Made by a program: the position numbers and the translations under genes. From contig NZ_CP163439.1 in NCBI RefSeq assembly GCF_041052385.1, forward strand, positions 1,426,001-1,490,000: a stretch of 64,000 bases of DNA, written 5' to 3'. Each line of letters starts with the position of its first letter. Within the stretch, counting starts at the first letter, position 1. The stretch is from Streptomyces sp. R28. GTDB lineage: Bacteria; Actinomycetota; Actinomycetes; Streptomycetales; Streptomycetaceae. The notes under the pieces were generated by a model that saw only the letters and a list, made by a program, of their open reading frames with translations, made no database searches and was not told the origin of the DNA. Below, piece after piece: positions 34,741 through 43,193 of this stretch.

Positions 34741-37700
34741 ATGAAGCCCGTCACCTCCACCATCGGCAAGTTGTCAGCAGCGCTTGCGATGGCTCTCTCC
34801 GCGGTGCTGCTGACATCCCTCACGACGCCGACCCCAGCCTCGGCCGCGACCCAGGCGACCTACTACGTCGCCCCCGACGGCAACGACGCCAACGCCGGGA
34901 CGATCACCGCGCCGTTCAAGACCCTGCAGCACGCACGGGACGTCGTGCGCACGGTCAACAGCAACATGACCGGCGACATCAACGTCTTTCTCCGCGGCGG
35001 CAACTACCCGGTGAGCAGCACCATCAACTTCACGTCGGCCGACTCCGGAACGAACGGCCACCATGTCGTGTATGCCGCCTACCAGGACGAGAAGCCGGTG
35101 CTGAACGGAGGCGTTCAGGTGACCGGCTGGACGCAGCACAGCGGGAACATCTGGAAGGCCCCGCTGAGCCGCGACAACAAGCTCCGCGCGCTCTACGTCA
35201 ACGGCAAGCGCGCCCAGATGGCCTCGAAGACGATCACCTCGGCCGGATGCTACGGGACCTACACCGTCACGGCCGGTCAGGCTCCCTGGGCCTGGGAGTC
35301 GGGTTCGCAGTGCGACGGAGCCAAGTACGGCCTCTCCGATCTGCCCGCCGTCGCCTCCAACCAGGACGACGTCGAGATCAAGTCGGCGACGACCTGGACC
35401 ACGGCCATCGTAGGAGTCCGCCAGATCACCACGAGCTCGGACGGCGCCAACCGCGTGGCCCTGTTCCAGCAGCCGGGCGCGGCCATCGCCCAGGGACCGC
35501 CGAACGGCAACTTCAACGCCGGCGGCGGCAGCCACACCTTCATGAACGCGTACGAATTCCTGGACCAGCCGGGCGAGTTCTCTTTCAACAAGACGAACCA
35601 CACGCTGTACTACTACAAGTCCGGCTCCGAGGACATGACGTCGGCGCAGGTCTTCGCGCCGAACAACGTGTCCACCCTCATCAAGATCGCCGGCACGTCC
35701 AGGACCGATCACGCGCGGAACATCACGTTCTCGGGGCTCACGGTCGAGCATTCCGACTGGAACCTGGTCAATGTCGCGGGCTCCGTCTTCCGGCAGGGCC
35801 AGCAGGGCAACTCCGGTTCGACCGTGTACGCGAAGAAGAACTTCCACGCGTACACCTACCGCAACGTCGACCTGCCGCCGGGGATCATCCAGATCGAGAA
35901 CGCCGACGGGATCGTCCTCCGGCGCAACACGGTGCAGCACACCGGCGCCGACGGAATCAACATGGTCAACGATGTGACGGACTCGCAGTTGACCGGCAAC
36001 GTCACGAATGACATAGCCGGATCCGCTGTCACCGTGGGACACCCCCAGCACGTGTACATCGGGGACTACACCTCGACCAACAACGAGAAGTACCCGGTGA
36101 ACGTCGAGGGTGTCTGCAAGAACATCTCGATCACGAACAACTACCTCTACGACAGCGCGGTGTTGTTCCAGGGGTCCAGCCCCGTTTCGGCGTACTTCGT
36201 CGATTCCCTGTCCGTGCAGCACAACCGGATCGAGAAGTCCCCATGGGCGGGCATCACCCTCGGCTGGGGATGGTGGAACTTCGACGGTTCGGCGAACTCG
36301 ATCCGACCGGGTGTGCCGACCACCACGGCGAAGAACAACACCATCAGCCACAACCAGCTCGTCGACACGATGCAGGTGCTCGGTGACTCCGCTCCCATCT
36401 ACACGCTGGGCAGCCAGCCGGGAACCGAGATCAGCGACAACTACATCCAGGGCGTTCCGGCCGGCCACAAATACGGAATCCACCCCGATGAAGGCTCCGC
36501 CTACATCAACGAGCACGACAACGTGCTCGACATCGACCCGAACGTGGCCTACACCATCAACTCCGGCAACTGGGGCCGGCAGCACGACCTGAGCATCACC
36601 AACACCTACGGCACCATCAACAAGATCCTCGAGAAGAACGTCCCGAACAGCACCATTGAGGACGTGCACGCGTACGCGGACAACGTGTGGCCGTCGCAGG
36701 CGTACGGCATCGCCGTGAACTCCGGCCCGGAGGACGCCTACAAGGACATCGTCCCCCGGAGCAACCTGGGTCTGCAGGACTACGCCCTGCCCGCGAGCAC
36801 GTTCACCGGCAAGGGCGTGTCGTCCATCCCCGTCCGCACCCTCGGTGACGCGACCAGGACTCTCTGGCTGGCTCCCTCCGGTACGACGACGTTCGCCGTC
36901 GGCCCCACCATGACGAAGGCAGCCGGAACCGCGACGACGATCAATGTCCCGCCGACGGCCGGCGACTACCGCCTCTACGTCGTGGACGCCCAGGGGAACG
37001 CATCCCCCGCGTCGAAGTCGCTCGTTCGGCAGCGATGGACCTACGTCGACGACAAGGACTCCACTCTCAGCTATTCCTCCGGCTGGTCGAGCTGGAACGA
37101 CGCGCAGGACTTCAAGGGGTCCGAGAACTTCACGAGCAGGGCGGGCGACCACGTCCAGTACTCGTTCACCGGCTCGGGCGTTCGGTACCTCGGCATGAAG
37201 CAGCCGAACATGGGGAAGGTCGACGTCTACCTCGACGGCACCCTCGCGCAGGCGGGCATCGACGCCTATGCCTCGACGGTGACGAAGCAGGTGGTGCTGT
37301 TCGAGAAGACGGATCTGGCCGCGGGCCCCCACACGATCAAGGTCGTGTGCGCCGGAACCAAGAACTCGGCCTCTTCCAGCACCGTCTGTGCGCTGGACGC
37401 GTTCGCCTCCCTCCCCTTCCCCGCCAAGAACGCGTTCTACAAGGTCATCAACAAGAACAGCGGCAAGGCGATCGACGTCTCCGGCGGATCGACCTCCGCC
37501 GGGGCGAACATCATCCAGTGGAACGACACCGGAGCGCAGAACCAGCACTGGCGGTGGGTCGCGGTGGGTGACGGCAGCTACGAGATCGTCAACCAGAACA
37601 GCGGTGAACTGCTGGACGTCAGCAACGCCTCCACCGCGGACGGCGCGTCCATCATCCAGTGGCCCGACAACGACGGTGCGAACCAGCACTGGACACTGGT

Positions 37701-37854
37701 CGCCGACGGAAACGGCCACTACAAGATCAAGAATGTGAGGAGCGGCAAGCTGCTCGCGGTGTCCGGCTCGTCGACGACAGCAGGCGCCCAGCTCGTGCAG
37801 ACGACGGACACGAACGACGAAAGCCAGCTATGGCAGGCGGTGAACGTGGACTGA
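34741..37854 (+). CDS. Secreted GH141-like right-handed beta-helix enzyme with ricin-type domain
   Basis: Secreted protein of 1037 residues. ATG 34741 follows AGGAGGGG. Signal peptide ends near ASAATQA. The opening YYVAPDGNDANAGTITAPFKTLQHARD and the long parallel beta-helix (about 40-720; repeated N-x-I/V turns such as ADGIVLRRNTV and ISITNNYLYDS) resemble GH141 and related alpha-L-fucosidase/xylanase proteins. Tandem catalytic candidates include HTGADGIN and PDEGSAYINEHDN. Residues about 766-890 form a jelly-roll-like domain (VQYSFTGSGVRYLGMKQPN). The C terminus (899-1037) is a ricin trefoil with SGKAIDVSG, SGELLDVSN and SGKLLAVSG. It sits right after the fucose-type genes, which fits release of fucose outside the cell. 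Exact specificity is inferred. Confidence 0.8.
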   Translation: MKPVTSTIGKLSAALAMALSAVLLTSLTTPTPASAATQATYYVAPDGNDANAGTITAPFKTLQHARDVVRTVNSNMTGDINVFLRGGNYPVSSTINFTSADSGTNGHHVVYAAYQDEKPVLNGGVQVTGWTQHSGNIWKAPLSRDNKLRALYVNGKRAQMASKTITSAGCYGTYTVTAGQAPWAWESGSQCDGAKYGLSDLPAVASNQDDVEIKSATTWTTAIVGVRQITTSSDGANRVALFQQPGAAIAQGPPNGNFNAGGGSHTFMNAYEFLDQPGEFSFNKTNHTLYYYKSGSEDMTSAQVFAPNNVSTLIKIAGTSRTDHARNITFSGLTVEHSDWNLVNVAGSVFRQGQQGNSGSTVYAKKNFHAYTYRNVDLPPGIIQIENADGIVLRRNTVQHTGADGINMVNDVTDSQLTGNVTNDIAGSAVTVGHPQHVYIGDYTSTNNEKYPVNVEGVCKNISITNNYLYDSAVLFQGSSPVSAYFVDSLSVQHNRIEKSPWAGITLGWGWWNFDGSANSIRPGVPTTTAKNNTISHNQLVDTMQVLGDSAPIYTLGSQPGTEISDNYIQGVPAGHKYGIHPDEGSAYINEHDNVLDIDPNVAYTINSGNWGRQHDLSITNTYGTINKILEKNVPNSTIEDVHAYADNVWPSQAYGIAVNSGPEDAYKDIVPRSNLGLQDYALPASTFTGKGVSSIPVRTLGDATRTLWLAPSGTTTFAVGPTMTKAAGTATTINVPPTAGDYRLYVVDAQGNASPASKSLVRQRWTYVDDKDSTLSYSSGWSSWNDAQDFKGSENFTSRAGDHVQYSFTGSGVRYLGMKQPNMGKVDVYLDGTLAQAGIDAYASTVTKQVVLFEKTDLAAGPHTIKVVCAGTKNSASSSTVCALDAFASLPFPAKNAFYKVINKNSGKAIDVSGGSTSAGANIIQWNDTGAQNQHWRWVAVGDGSYEIVNQNSGELLDVSNASTADGASIIQWPDNDGANQHWTLVADGNGHYKIKNVRSGKLLAVSGSSTTAGAQLVQTTDTNDESQLWQAVNVD

Positions 37855-37917
37855 TTCCCGCCGCGTCACGGGCCGCACACCCCGCTCAGCCGCCTCGGTG
37901 TGCTGCTCGACGAAGCC

Positions 37918-37954
37918 GCGTGGGCCCGGAGGGCGTGCTCCCCCGGGCCCACGC
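37918..37954. terminator. Bidirectional hairpin terminator
   Basis: Perfect 12-base inverted repeat GCGTGGGCCCGG / CCGGGCCCACGC with a 13-base loop between two convergent reading frames; it can serve the beta-helix gene and the minus-strand amylase remnant. Confidence 0.75.
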
Positions 37955-37959
37955 ACCGG

Positions 37960-38540
37960 CTACTTCAGGTAGGGGCCGTCGGCACCGATCTTTCCGGGGC
38001 CGTTCAGCACGTAGACCCGCAGGTTGCCCTTGCCCGGTGCCGCCACGGAGAGCGTGCCGTTGGAGACGGTCTTCACGTCGCCGGTGACGGCGTCCCGGTA
38101 GGTGCCGTTCGGGATGCCGGTGTACGTGGCGCTCCCGGTGACCGTGACGAGCGCGAAGCTGTCGGTGCCGCCGCTGGTGTAGCGGCGCTTGAACGCCATC
38201 GAGCCGGTGATGCCGTCGGTCGAGTACTGGCCCATCTGGAGGGCCGGGACGGCACGGCGGATCTGGTTCAGCCGCTGGAGGTGCTTGACGAGCGGCTGCG
38301 CCAGAGTGGTGGCGACCTCGCCGGTCGCCGAGTCGGCGGTGCCGAACTCGGTGGCGGTGACGGTGCCTTGGAGATGGTCGCCGTAGTACGCGCGGCCCGT
38401 GGACGCCAGCGGGCAGGTCGGCCCGCAGTCGATCTGCTTGCCCTTCACCGGGGTCCACCTGGCCTTCGGGCGGCGCACCACCCTCAGCGTGGGCGCGGGC
38501 ACAGCCTTGTACGTCGTCCTGCTCAACGCCCTCTGAACCC
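37960..38540 (-). pseudogene. C-terminal remnant of a secreted GH13 alpha-amylase-like protein
   Basis: About 190 residues in the minus frame ending at the TAG of 37960. They look like the end of a secreted alpha-amylase: barrel-end segment LVKHLQRLNQIRRAVPALQMGQYSTDG, then the C-terminal beta-domain (MAFKRRYT, DSFALVTVTGSATYTGIPNGTYRDAVTGDVKTV). No catalytic barrel precedes it: upstream the frame runs antisense to the thioesterase gene and loses amylase character near 38540. The gene has therefore been cut off at its 5' side. Confidence 0.65.
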
Positions 38541-38595
38541 CCGGCCTGCCCGCGAACCCGCCCGAACGTCTCAACTGCCCCAGGAGAAAAGCCCG

Positions 38596-39387
38596 TTGAC
38601 CCCGGACAGCTACTACGAACCCATCGACGACCACCGCTACAAGCCGACGCTCCACGCGGGCGGAGCCTGGAGCGCGGACGAGCAGCACTTCAGTCCGCTG
38701 GGCGGGCTCGTCGCGCATGCCATCGACCGTCACCGGGCCGCCCGGCCGGACGACGGCCTGGTCCTGTCCCGGATCAGCTACGACATCCTCGGCCGCCCGG
38801 CCCTCGACGAGTGCGAGATCGAGGTGGAGACCATCCGGCCCGGCCGGACCATCGAGCTCCTCGAAGCGGTCGTACGGATCGCCGATCGGCCGGTCGTCCG
38901 GGCCCGCGCCTGGTTCCTGTCCGGCCACGACACCACCGCGGTCGCGGGCGGCTCCGACGGCCGCCTCACCGCGCCGGAGTCACTGTCCTCGTGGCCGATG
39001 TCCGACGTGTGGCCCGGCGGTTACATAGCCTCCCTGGACGTCCGCCCCGTCGCACCGCCCCGGCCGGGCCGTGCGACCGTGTGGGTCTCCACGCCGCTGG
39101 ATCTGGTCGCCGGCGTTCCGGTCAGCCCCCTCGCGCCGTTTCTCGCCCTGGTCGACACGGCCAACGGCATCGCCGTCCGGCAGCCGCCCACCGCGTGGAT
39201 CTTCCCCAACGTCGACCTGACCGTCCATCTCCACCGCCAGCCACGAGGCGCCTGGACGGGACTGGACACCACCGTCACCTTCGGCCCTTCCGGACAGGGC
39301 CTCACCAGCACGGTCCTGCACGACGTCGACGGCCCGGTCGGCCACGCCCAGCAGATCCTCACGGTCCGGCCCGCGCCGGGGGCATGA
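38596..39387 (+). CDS. Thioesterase/hotdog-fold family protein
   Basis: 263 residues of an acyl-CoA thioesterase-like double hotdog protein. Typical features: GAWSADEQHFSPLGGLVAHAIDRH near the N terminus, RISYDILGRPALDECEIEVETIRPGRTIELLEAVV (first hotdog strand set) and a C-terminal half with FLALVDTANGIAVRQPP, FPNVDLTVHLHRQPRG and TSTVLHDVDGPVGHAQQIL. The TTG at 38596 is the likely start: AGGAG lies 9 bases upstream and no closer ATG or GTG exists. The substrate is unknown. It follows the amylase remnant and precedes the methyltransferase in the same direction. Confidence 0.8.
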   Translation: MTPDSYYEPIDDHRYKPTLHAGGAWSADEQHFSPLGGLVAHAIDRHRAARPDDGLVLSRISYDILGRPALDECEIEVETIRPGRTIELLEAVVRIADRPVVRARAWFLSGHDTTAVAGGSDGRLTAPESLSSWPMSDVWPGGYIASLDVRPVAPPRPGRATVWVSTPLDLVAGVPVSPLAPFLALVDTANGIAVRQPPTAWIFPNVDLTVHLHRQPRGAWTGLDTTVTFGPSGQGLTSTVLHDVDGPVGHAQQILTVRPAPGA

Positions 39388-39488
39388 GGGGCTCGGGCCG
39401 CACCCCACACCTACGCCCGCACTCACCCCCACACCCACACCCGTGCAACTATGCCAAAATCGCCTATAAGCATCAGAGGGGAATCCCT

Positions 39489-40181
39489 GTGAACAGCTCC
39501 GCCGACAAGATCGGCTACGGCGACATACAGCTCGACCGCACAGGTCAGGCCGAGGCCTTCGACGCCCTCGGTGAGCGCTATGACGAGGCCTTTCCCCACA
39601 AGGAAGGCCAGGTCGCGTCCGCCGAGTGGCTCGGTGTGTCCCTGTCGGCCGGTTCCCGCGTGCTGGACCTGGGGTGCGGCACCGGGATCCCGACGGCGCG
39701 CCAGTTGGCGGAGGCGGGCCTCGATGTCGTCGGTGTCGATCTGTCGGACGGGATGGTCTCGCTGGCCCGCAAGCAGGTGCCCGCCGGGGAGTTCCATCGG
39801 GCGGACATCGCGGATCTGCGGCCCGGAGGCCCTTTGGACCTCGGCCGTTTCGACGCGGCGACGGCCTTCTTCTCGCTGCTCATGCTCCCGCGCGCCGAGA
39901 TCCCTCTCGCGCTGCAGACCGTTCACCACCTGCTGGTTCCGGGCGGTCTGTTCGCGCTGTCGATGGTGGAGGCCGATGTCGACGACTTCTCGATCCCGTT
40001 CATCGGCGAGAGCATCCGCGTCTCCGGCTATCTGAGGGACGAGCTGCGCGCCGTCGTCGAGGCGGCCGGCTTCGAGATCACCGACGAGTCTTCGTACACG
40101 TACGCTCCGGCCATCGCGGACGTCCAGCCCGAGGTGCAGATCTTTCTGCGCTGCCGACGGCGCCCGGCTGACGACTCCTGA
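39489..40181 (+). CDS. SAM-dependent class I methyltransferase
   Basis: Rossmann-type methyltransferase of 230 residues. The SAM-binding motif I is VLDLGCGTGIPTARQLA, motif II is VVGVDLSDGMVSLAR, and the motif IV region is RFDAATAFFSLLMLPR, followed by VPGGLFALSMVE. GTG 39489 has GAGGGG eight bases upstream. The N-terminal segment (FDALGERYDEAF) is typical for ubiquinone/UbiE-like or small-molecule methyltransferases. Substrate unknown. The preceding 100 bases contain an AT-rich stretch (CCTATAAGCAT) that may be a promoter -10. Confidence 0.88.
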   Translation: MNSSADKIGYGDIQLDRTGQAEAFDALGERYDEAFPHKEGQVASAEWLGVSLSAGSRVLDLGCGTGIPTARQLAEAGLDVVGVDLSDGMVSLARKQVPAGEFHRADIADLRPGGPLDLGRFDAATAFFSLLMLPRAEIPLALQTVHHLLVPGGLFALSMVEADVDDFSIPFIGESIRVSGYLRDELRAVVEAAGFEITDESSYTYAPAIADVQPEVQIFLRCRRRPADDS

Positions 40182-40224
40182 TCCGCCCGCTCCGGCGCGG
40201 GCCCACACGTCGGGAAGGACACGC

Positions 40225-42228
40225 ATGACGAAGCGGCTCGGGGCCGACAAAGGCCCCGGCAGGCAGGTGGCCGGCACGCAGCAGCAGGCGGCCGGCACGC
40301 ACCAGCACGCCGCTCTCCCGCAGCGGCCGCCCCGGCCCCAGCACCCCGTTGAGCCCCCCGTGTCCAGCGACCGTGCCGACGAGGCCGAGGACCTGCCGCA
40401 GTCGCGAACTCGTGCCGGCTCGGACGACAGTGATCCGGCGATGCTCCCGGCGGCCGCGCGAGCCCCTGCCGGTGGGCCGGGGGATCCACGGCGCGAGGGG
40501 CCGGACGCCATCGAGCCGCAGACCGACAGGCTCCGCTATCTCGACGCGGCGACCCGGCGGATCGCCCGCGGCATGAAACTCGACGAGACGTTGTACGAGC
40601 TGTGCCGGGCGGCCGTCCCGGCCTTCGCCGACACGGCGTTCGTCCATCTGTACGATCCACTGCCGGTCGGCGACGAGGTCACCGCCGCTCCCGGCGCCCT
40701 GCGGCTGCACACCACGGACCGCGTCGCCCCGCAGGACCCGGCCGCCCCGACCGCCGCCGGCTTCCCCGACCCCCCGGGCCCCGAGCCGCCCGCGCAGGCG
40801 GCGGAAGTCGTACGCCCGGCCGCCGACGGTCAGCTCGCCAAGCTGCTGGAGGACGGGCGGCCCGTGCTCGGGAGTACCGCGGGCGTCACCTCCACCGCGG
40901 CCGAACTGCTGGGCACCACGAACGCCCCACAGGCCATGCCGCCCGGGCAACGGCTGATCATCGCCCCGTTGCACGGCCGCAGCCATGCCCTGGGCACCGT
41001 CGTCCTCCTCCGCGGACCCGACCGGCCCGACTTCACCGGCGACGACCTTCTCGTGGCCTCCCAGCTCGCCACCCACACCGCTCTGGGAATCGACAAGGCG
41101 ATGCTGTTCGCCCGCGAGGCATCCGTCGCGGACGCGCTGCAGCGCACGATGCTCCCGCCGTCGCTGCCCGAGCCTCCCGGAGTCCGGCTGGCCAGCCGGT
41201 ACCTGCCGTCCTCGCGGACCGCGCAGGTCGGCGGCGACTGGTACGACGCGATCCCGCTGCCCGGCCACCGCGTCGCCCTCGTCATCGGCGACGTGATGGG
41301 CCACTCCATGACATCGGCCGCGATCATGGGCCAGCTGCGCACCACCGTGCAGACCCTGGCCCTGCTCGACCTGCCGCCCGACGAGGTCCTGCACCACCTC
41401 GACGAGCAGGCCGGGCGCCTGGGCACCGAGCACACGGCGACCTGCCTCTACGCCATGTATGACCCCGTCCTGCACCGACTGCTGGTCTCCAACGCCGGCC
41501 ATCTGCCGCCCGTGCTCCTTCACCCCGACGGTCGCGGGGAGATTCTGATGGTCCCGCCCGGAGCGCCGATCGGTGTGGGCATGGGCGGATTCGAGTCCAC
41601 CGAGCTGCACGCGCCGGCCGGAGCGACTCTGCTGCTGTACACCGACGGCCTGGTCGAGTCCCGTGACTCGGATGTGCTGACCGGGGTGGATCGGCTGCGG
41701 GCCCGGCTGCACGCGGCCGCATCGGGGTCCGCGCCCCCGACGCTGGAAACGCTGTGCGACGAGGCGCTCGGCACGCTGGGCGCGGGAGACCGCGACGACG
41801 ACATCGCGCTGCTCGCCGCCCGGTTCGAGGGCATCCTGCCGGAGACCGTCGCGTACTGGTACCTGGCCCCTCGCCCGCAGACCGCGGGACAGGCCCGTCG
41901 GCTGACCCGCAGGACACTCCACCTGTGGGGGCTCGACTCCCTGGTGGAGTCCACCGAACTCCTGGTCAGCGAGGTGGTGGCGAACGCCGTGCGCTTCGCC
42001 TCCCGGCCGATCACGCTACGGCTGCTCTGCACGGACGTCCTGCGCTGCGAGGTCGGTGACGACTCGCCGGTGGTGCCGAGGATGCGGCACGCCCGGCTGA
42101 GCGACGAGGGCGGCCGAGGCCTCTTCCTGGTGGACCAACTGGCACTGCGCTGGGGAGCGACGAGGGTGAGCACGGGCAAGGTGGTCTGGTTCGAACAGCC
42201 GCTGCCCGGCGATCAGGCGCTCGGCTGA
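40225..42228 (+). CDS. GAF/SpoIIE protein phosphatase with C-terminal histidine-kinase-like ATPase
   Basis: Second PP2C of the window, 667 residues. N-terminal 100 residues are low-complexity Gln/Pro/Ala-rich, then a GAF domain (about 105-300), PP2C (about 315-535: GGDWYDAIPL, GDVMGHSM, LYTDGLVES, DDDIALL) and an HATPase_c_2 domain (about 540-665: VSEVVANAVRFA and EGGRGLFLVDQL). ATG 40225 follows GGAAGGA. It shares the domain tail with the 8210 gene but lacks PAS domains. It probably acts in a partner-switching sigma or anti-sigma circuit; no partner is adjacent. Confidence 0.9.
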   Translation: MTKRLGADKGPGRQVAGTQQQAAGTHQHAALPQRPPRPQHPVEPPVSSDRADEAEDLPQSRTRAGSDDSDPAMLPAAARAPAGGPGDPRREGPDAIEPQTDRLRYLDAATRRIARGMKLDETLYELCRAAVPAFADTAFVHLYDPLPVGDEVTAAPGALRLHTTDRVAPQDPAAPTAAGFPDPPGPEPPAQAAEVVRPAADGQLAKLLEDGRPVLGSTAGVTSTAAELLGTTNAPQAMPPGQRLIIAPLHGRSHALGTVVLLRGPDRPDFTGDDLLVASQLATHTALGIDKAMLFAREASVADALQRTMLPPSLPEPPGVRLASRYLPSSRTAQVGGDWYDAIPLPGHRVALVIGDVMGHSMTSAAIMGQLRTTVQTLALLDLPPDEVLHHLDEQAGRLGTEHTATCLYAMYDPVLHRLLVSNAGHLPPVLLHPDGRGEILMVPPGAPIGVGMGGFESTELHAPAGATLLLYTDGLVESRDSDVLTGVDRLRARLHAAASGSAPPTLETLCDEALGTLGAGDRDDDIALLAARFEGILPETVAYWYLAPRPQTAGQARRLTRRTLHLWGLDSLVESTELLVSEVVANAVRFASRPITLRLLCTDVLRCEVGDDSPVVPRMRHARLSDEGGRGLFLVDQLALRWGATRVSTGKVVWFEQPLPGDQALG

Positions 42229-42417
42229 GGATCCGATCCCGCATCGGTTGTATCGATTGGCGCGGCACGGGGCGGGTGTCGGTGCGCTGCTCGTCGCTGG
42301 AGTTCACCGAGGGCGACGACGCCTCGTCTCATCCCCTCGCACCGCGTGGAGGAACGCCTCCTCGCACGGGATGCTTGAGGGAGGGCGACCTACGGGGGCG
42401 GCCGGGAGGTGAGGGCG

Positions 42418-43050
42418 GTGATCGCCGTCAACCCGATGGACAGTGCCTCGGTGCTGGCGACCTTCGGTGCGCTCGGTGTCCTCGTGGTGATCTTCGCGGA
42501 GTCGGGCCTGCTGGTCTTCGGCTTCTTCCTGCCCGGTGACACGCTGCTGTTCCCGGCGGGTGTGCTGTGCGCGGGAACCGCCGAGCAGGCACCTCGGCTG
42601 GTGCTGTGGCAGGTGCTGCTGGGTGCGGCCGTCGGCGCCGTCGTGGGGGCCCAGGTCGGGTTCCTGCTCGGGCGGCACGGCGGGCGTGCCCTGCTGGCCC
42701 GCACCTCGAAACGGCGTGTGCGGGAGACGGCGGCGCAGGCGGAGCGGCTCCTGGCCCGCTATGGCTACGGCAAGGCCCTGGTGATCGGTCGTTTCATCCC
42801 GATGGTGCGCACCGTCCTGCACCCCGCGGCGGGCGCGCTCGGCGTGCCCACCCGCACCTTCACCGTCTGGCAGATCGTCGGCGGGCTGCTCTGGTCGCAG
42901 AGTCTCGTCCTGGCCGGATACGCGCTGGGGGCCTCCGTCCCCGACGTCGACGACTTCCTGCTGCCGCTGGTCGCCCTCGTCGTCGTGATCTCCCTGCTGC
43001 CCCTCCTCCCCATGCTGGCCGAGGCCCGCCGCGCGAGGCGGGATCGCTGA
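42418..43050 (+). CDS. DedA family membrane protein
   Basis: Polytopic membrane protein of 210 residues, DedA/SNARE-associated family (undecaprenyl-phosphate or lipid scrambling role proposed for the family). Typical motif order: VVIFAESGLLVFGFFLPGDTLLF, VGAVVGAQVGFLLGRHGG, RLLARYGYGKALVIGRFIPMVRTVLHPAAGAL, VWQIVGGLLWSQSLVLAGY. GTG 42418 is chosen because GGGAGG lies eight bases upstream; an in-frame GTG at 42409 is possible. Conserved Glu/Asp/Arg residues in the re-entrant loops are present. Confidence 0.88.
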   Translation: MIAVNPMDSASVLATFGALGVLVVIFAESGLLVFGFFLPGDTLLFPAGVLCAGTAEQAPRLVLWQVLLGAAVGAVVGAQVGFLLGRHGGRALLARTSKRRVRETAAQAERLLARYGYGKALVIGRFIPMVRTVLHPAAGALGVPTRTFTVWQIVGGLLWSQSLVLAGYALGASVPDVDDFLLPLVALVVVISLLPLLPMLAEARRARRDR

Positions 43051-43193
43051 CCTCGTTCGACATGCCGGACATTGTTCGAAACCTCTTGACGCTGCGCCAC
43101 ACCCCGATTGACACTCTCGCAACACGACGTCACACAGCCGAAACGGCAGGGTGCCCAGGCCGAGGCCCCGCCATGCCTCAGCAGGGACTCCAC
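43051..43193 (+). promoter_or_regulatory. Promoter region of double-GH43 gene with TTCGAAAC motif
   Basis: Short non-coding gap with ATTGTTCGAAAC at 43071-43082, related to the boxes before the other two GH43 genes. TTGACG at 43086-43091 may be a -35 box; a -10 could not be assigned. Confidence 0.35.
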
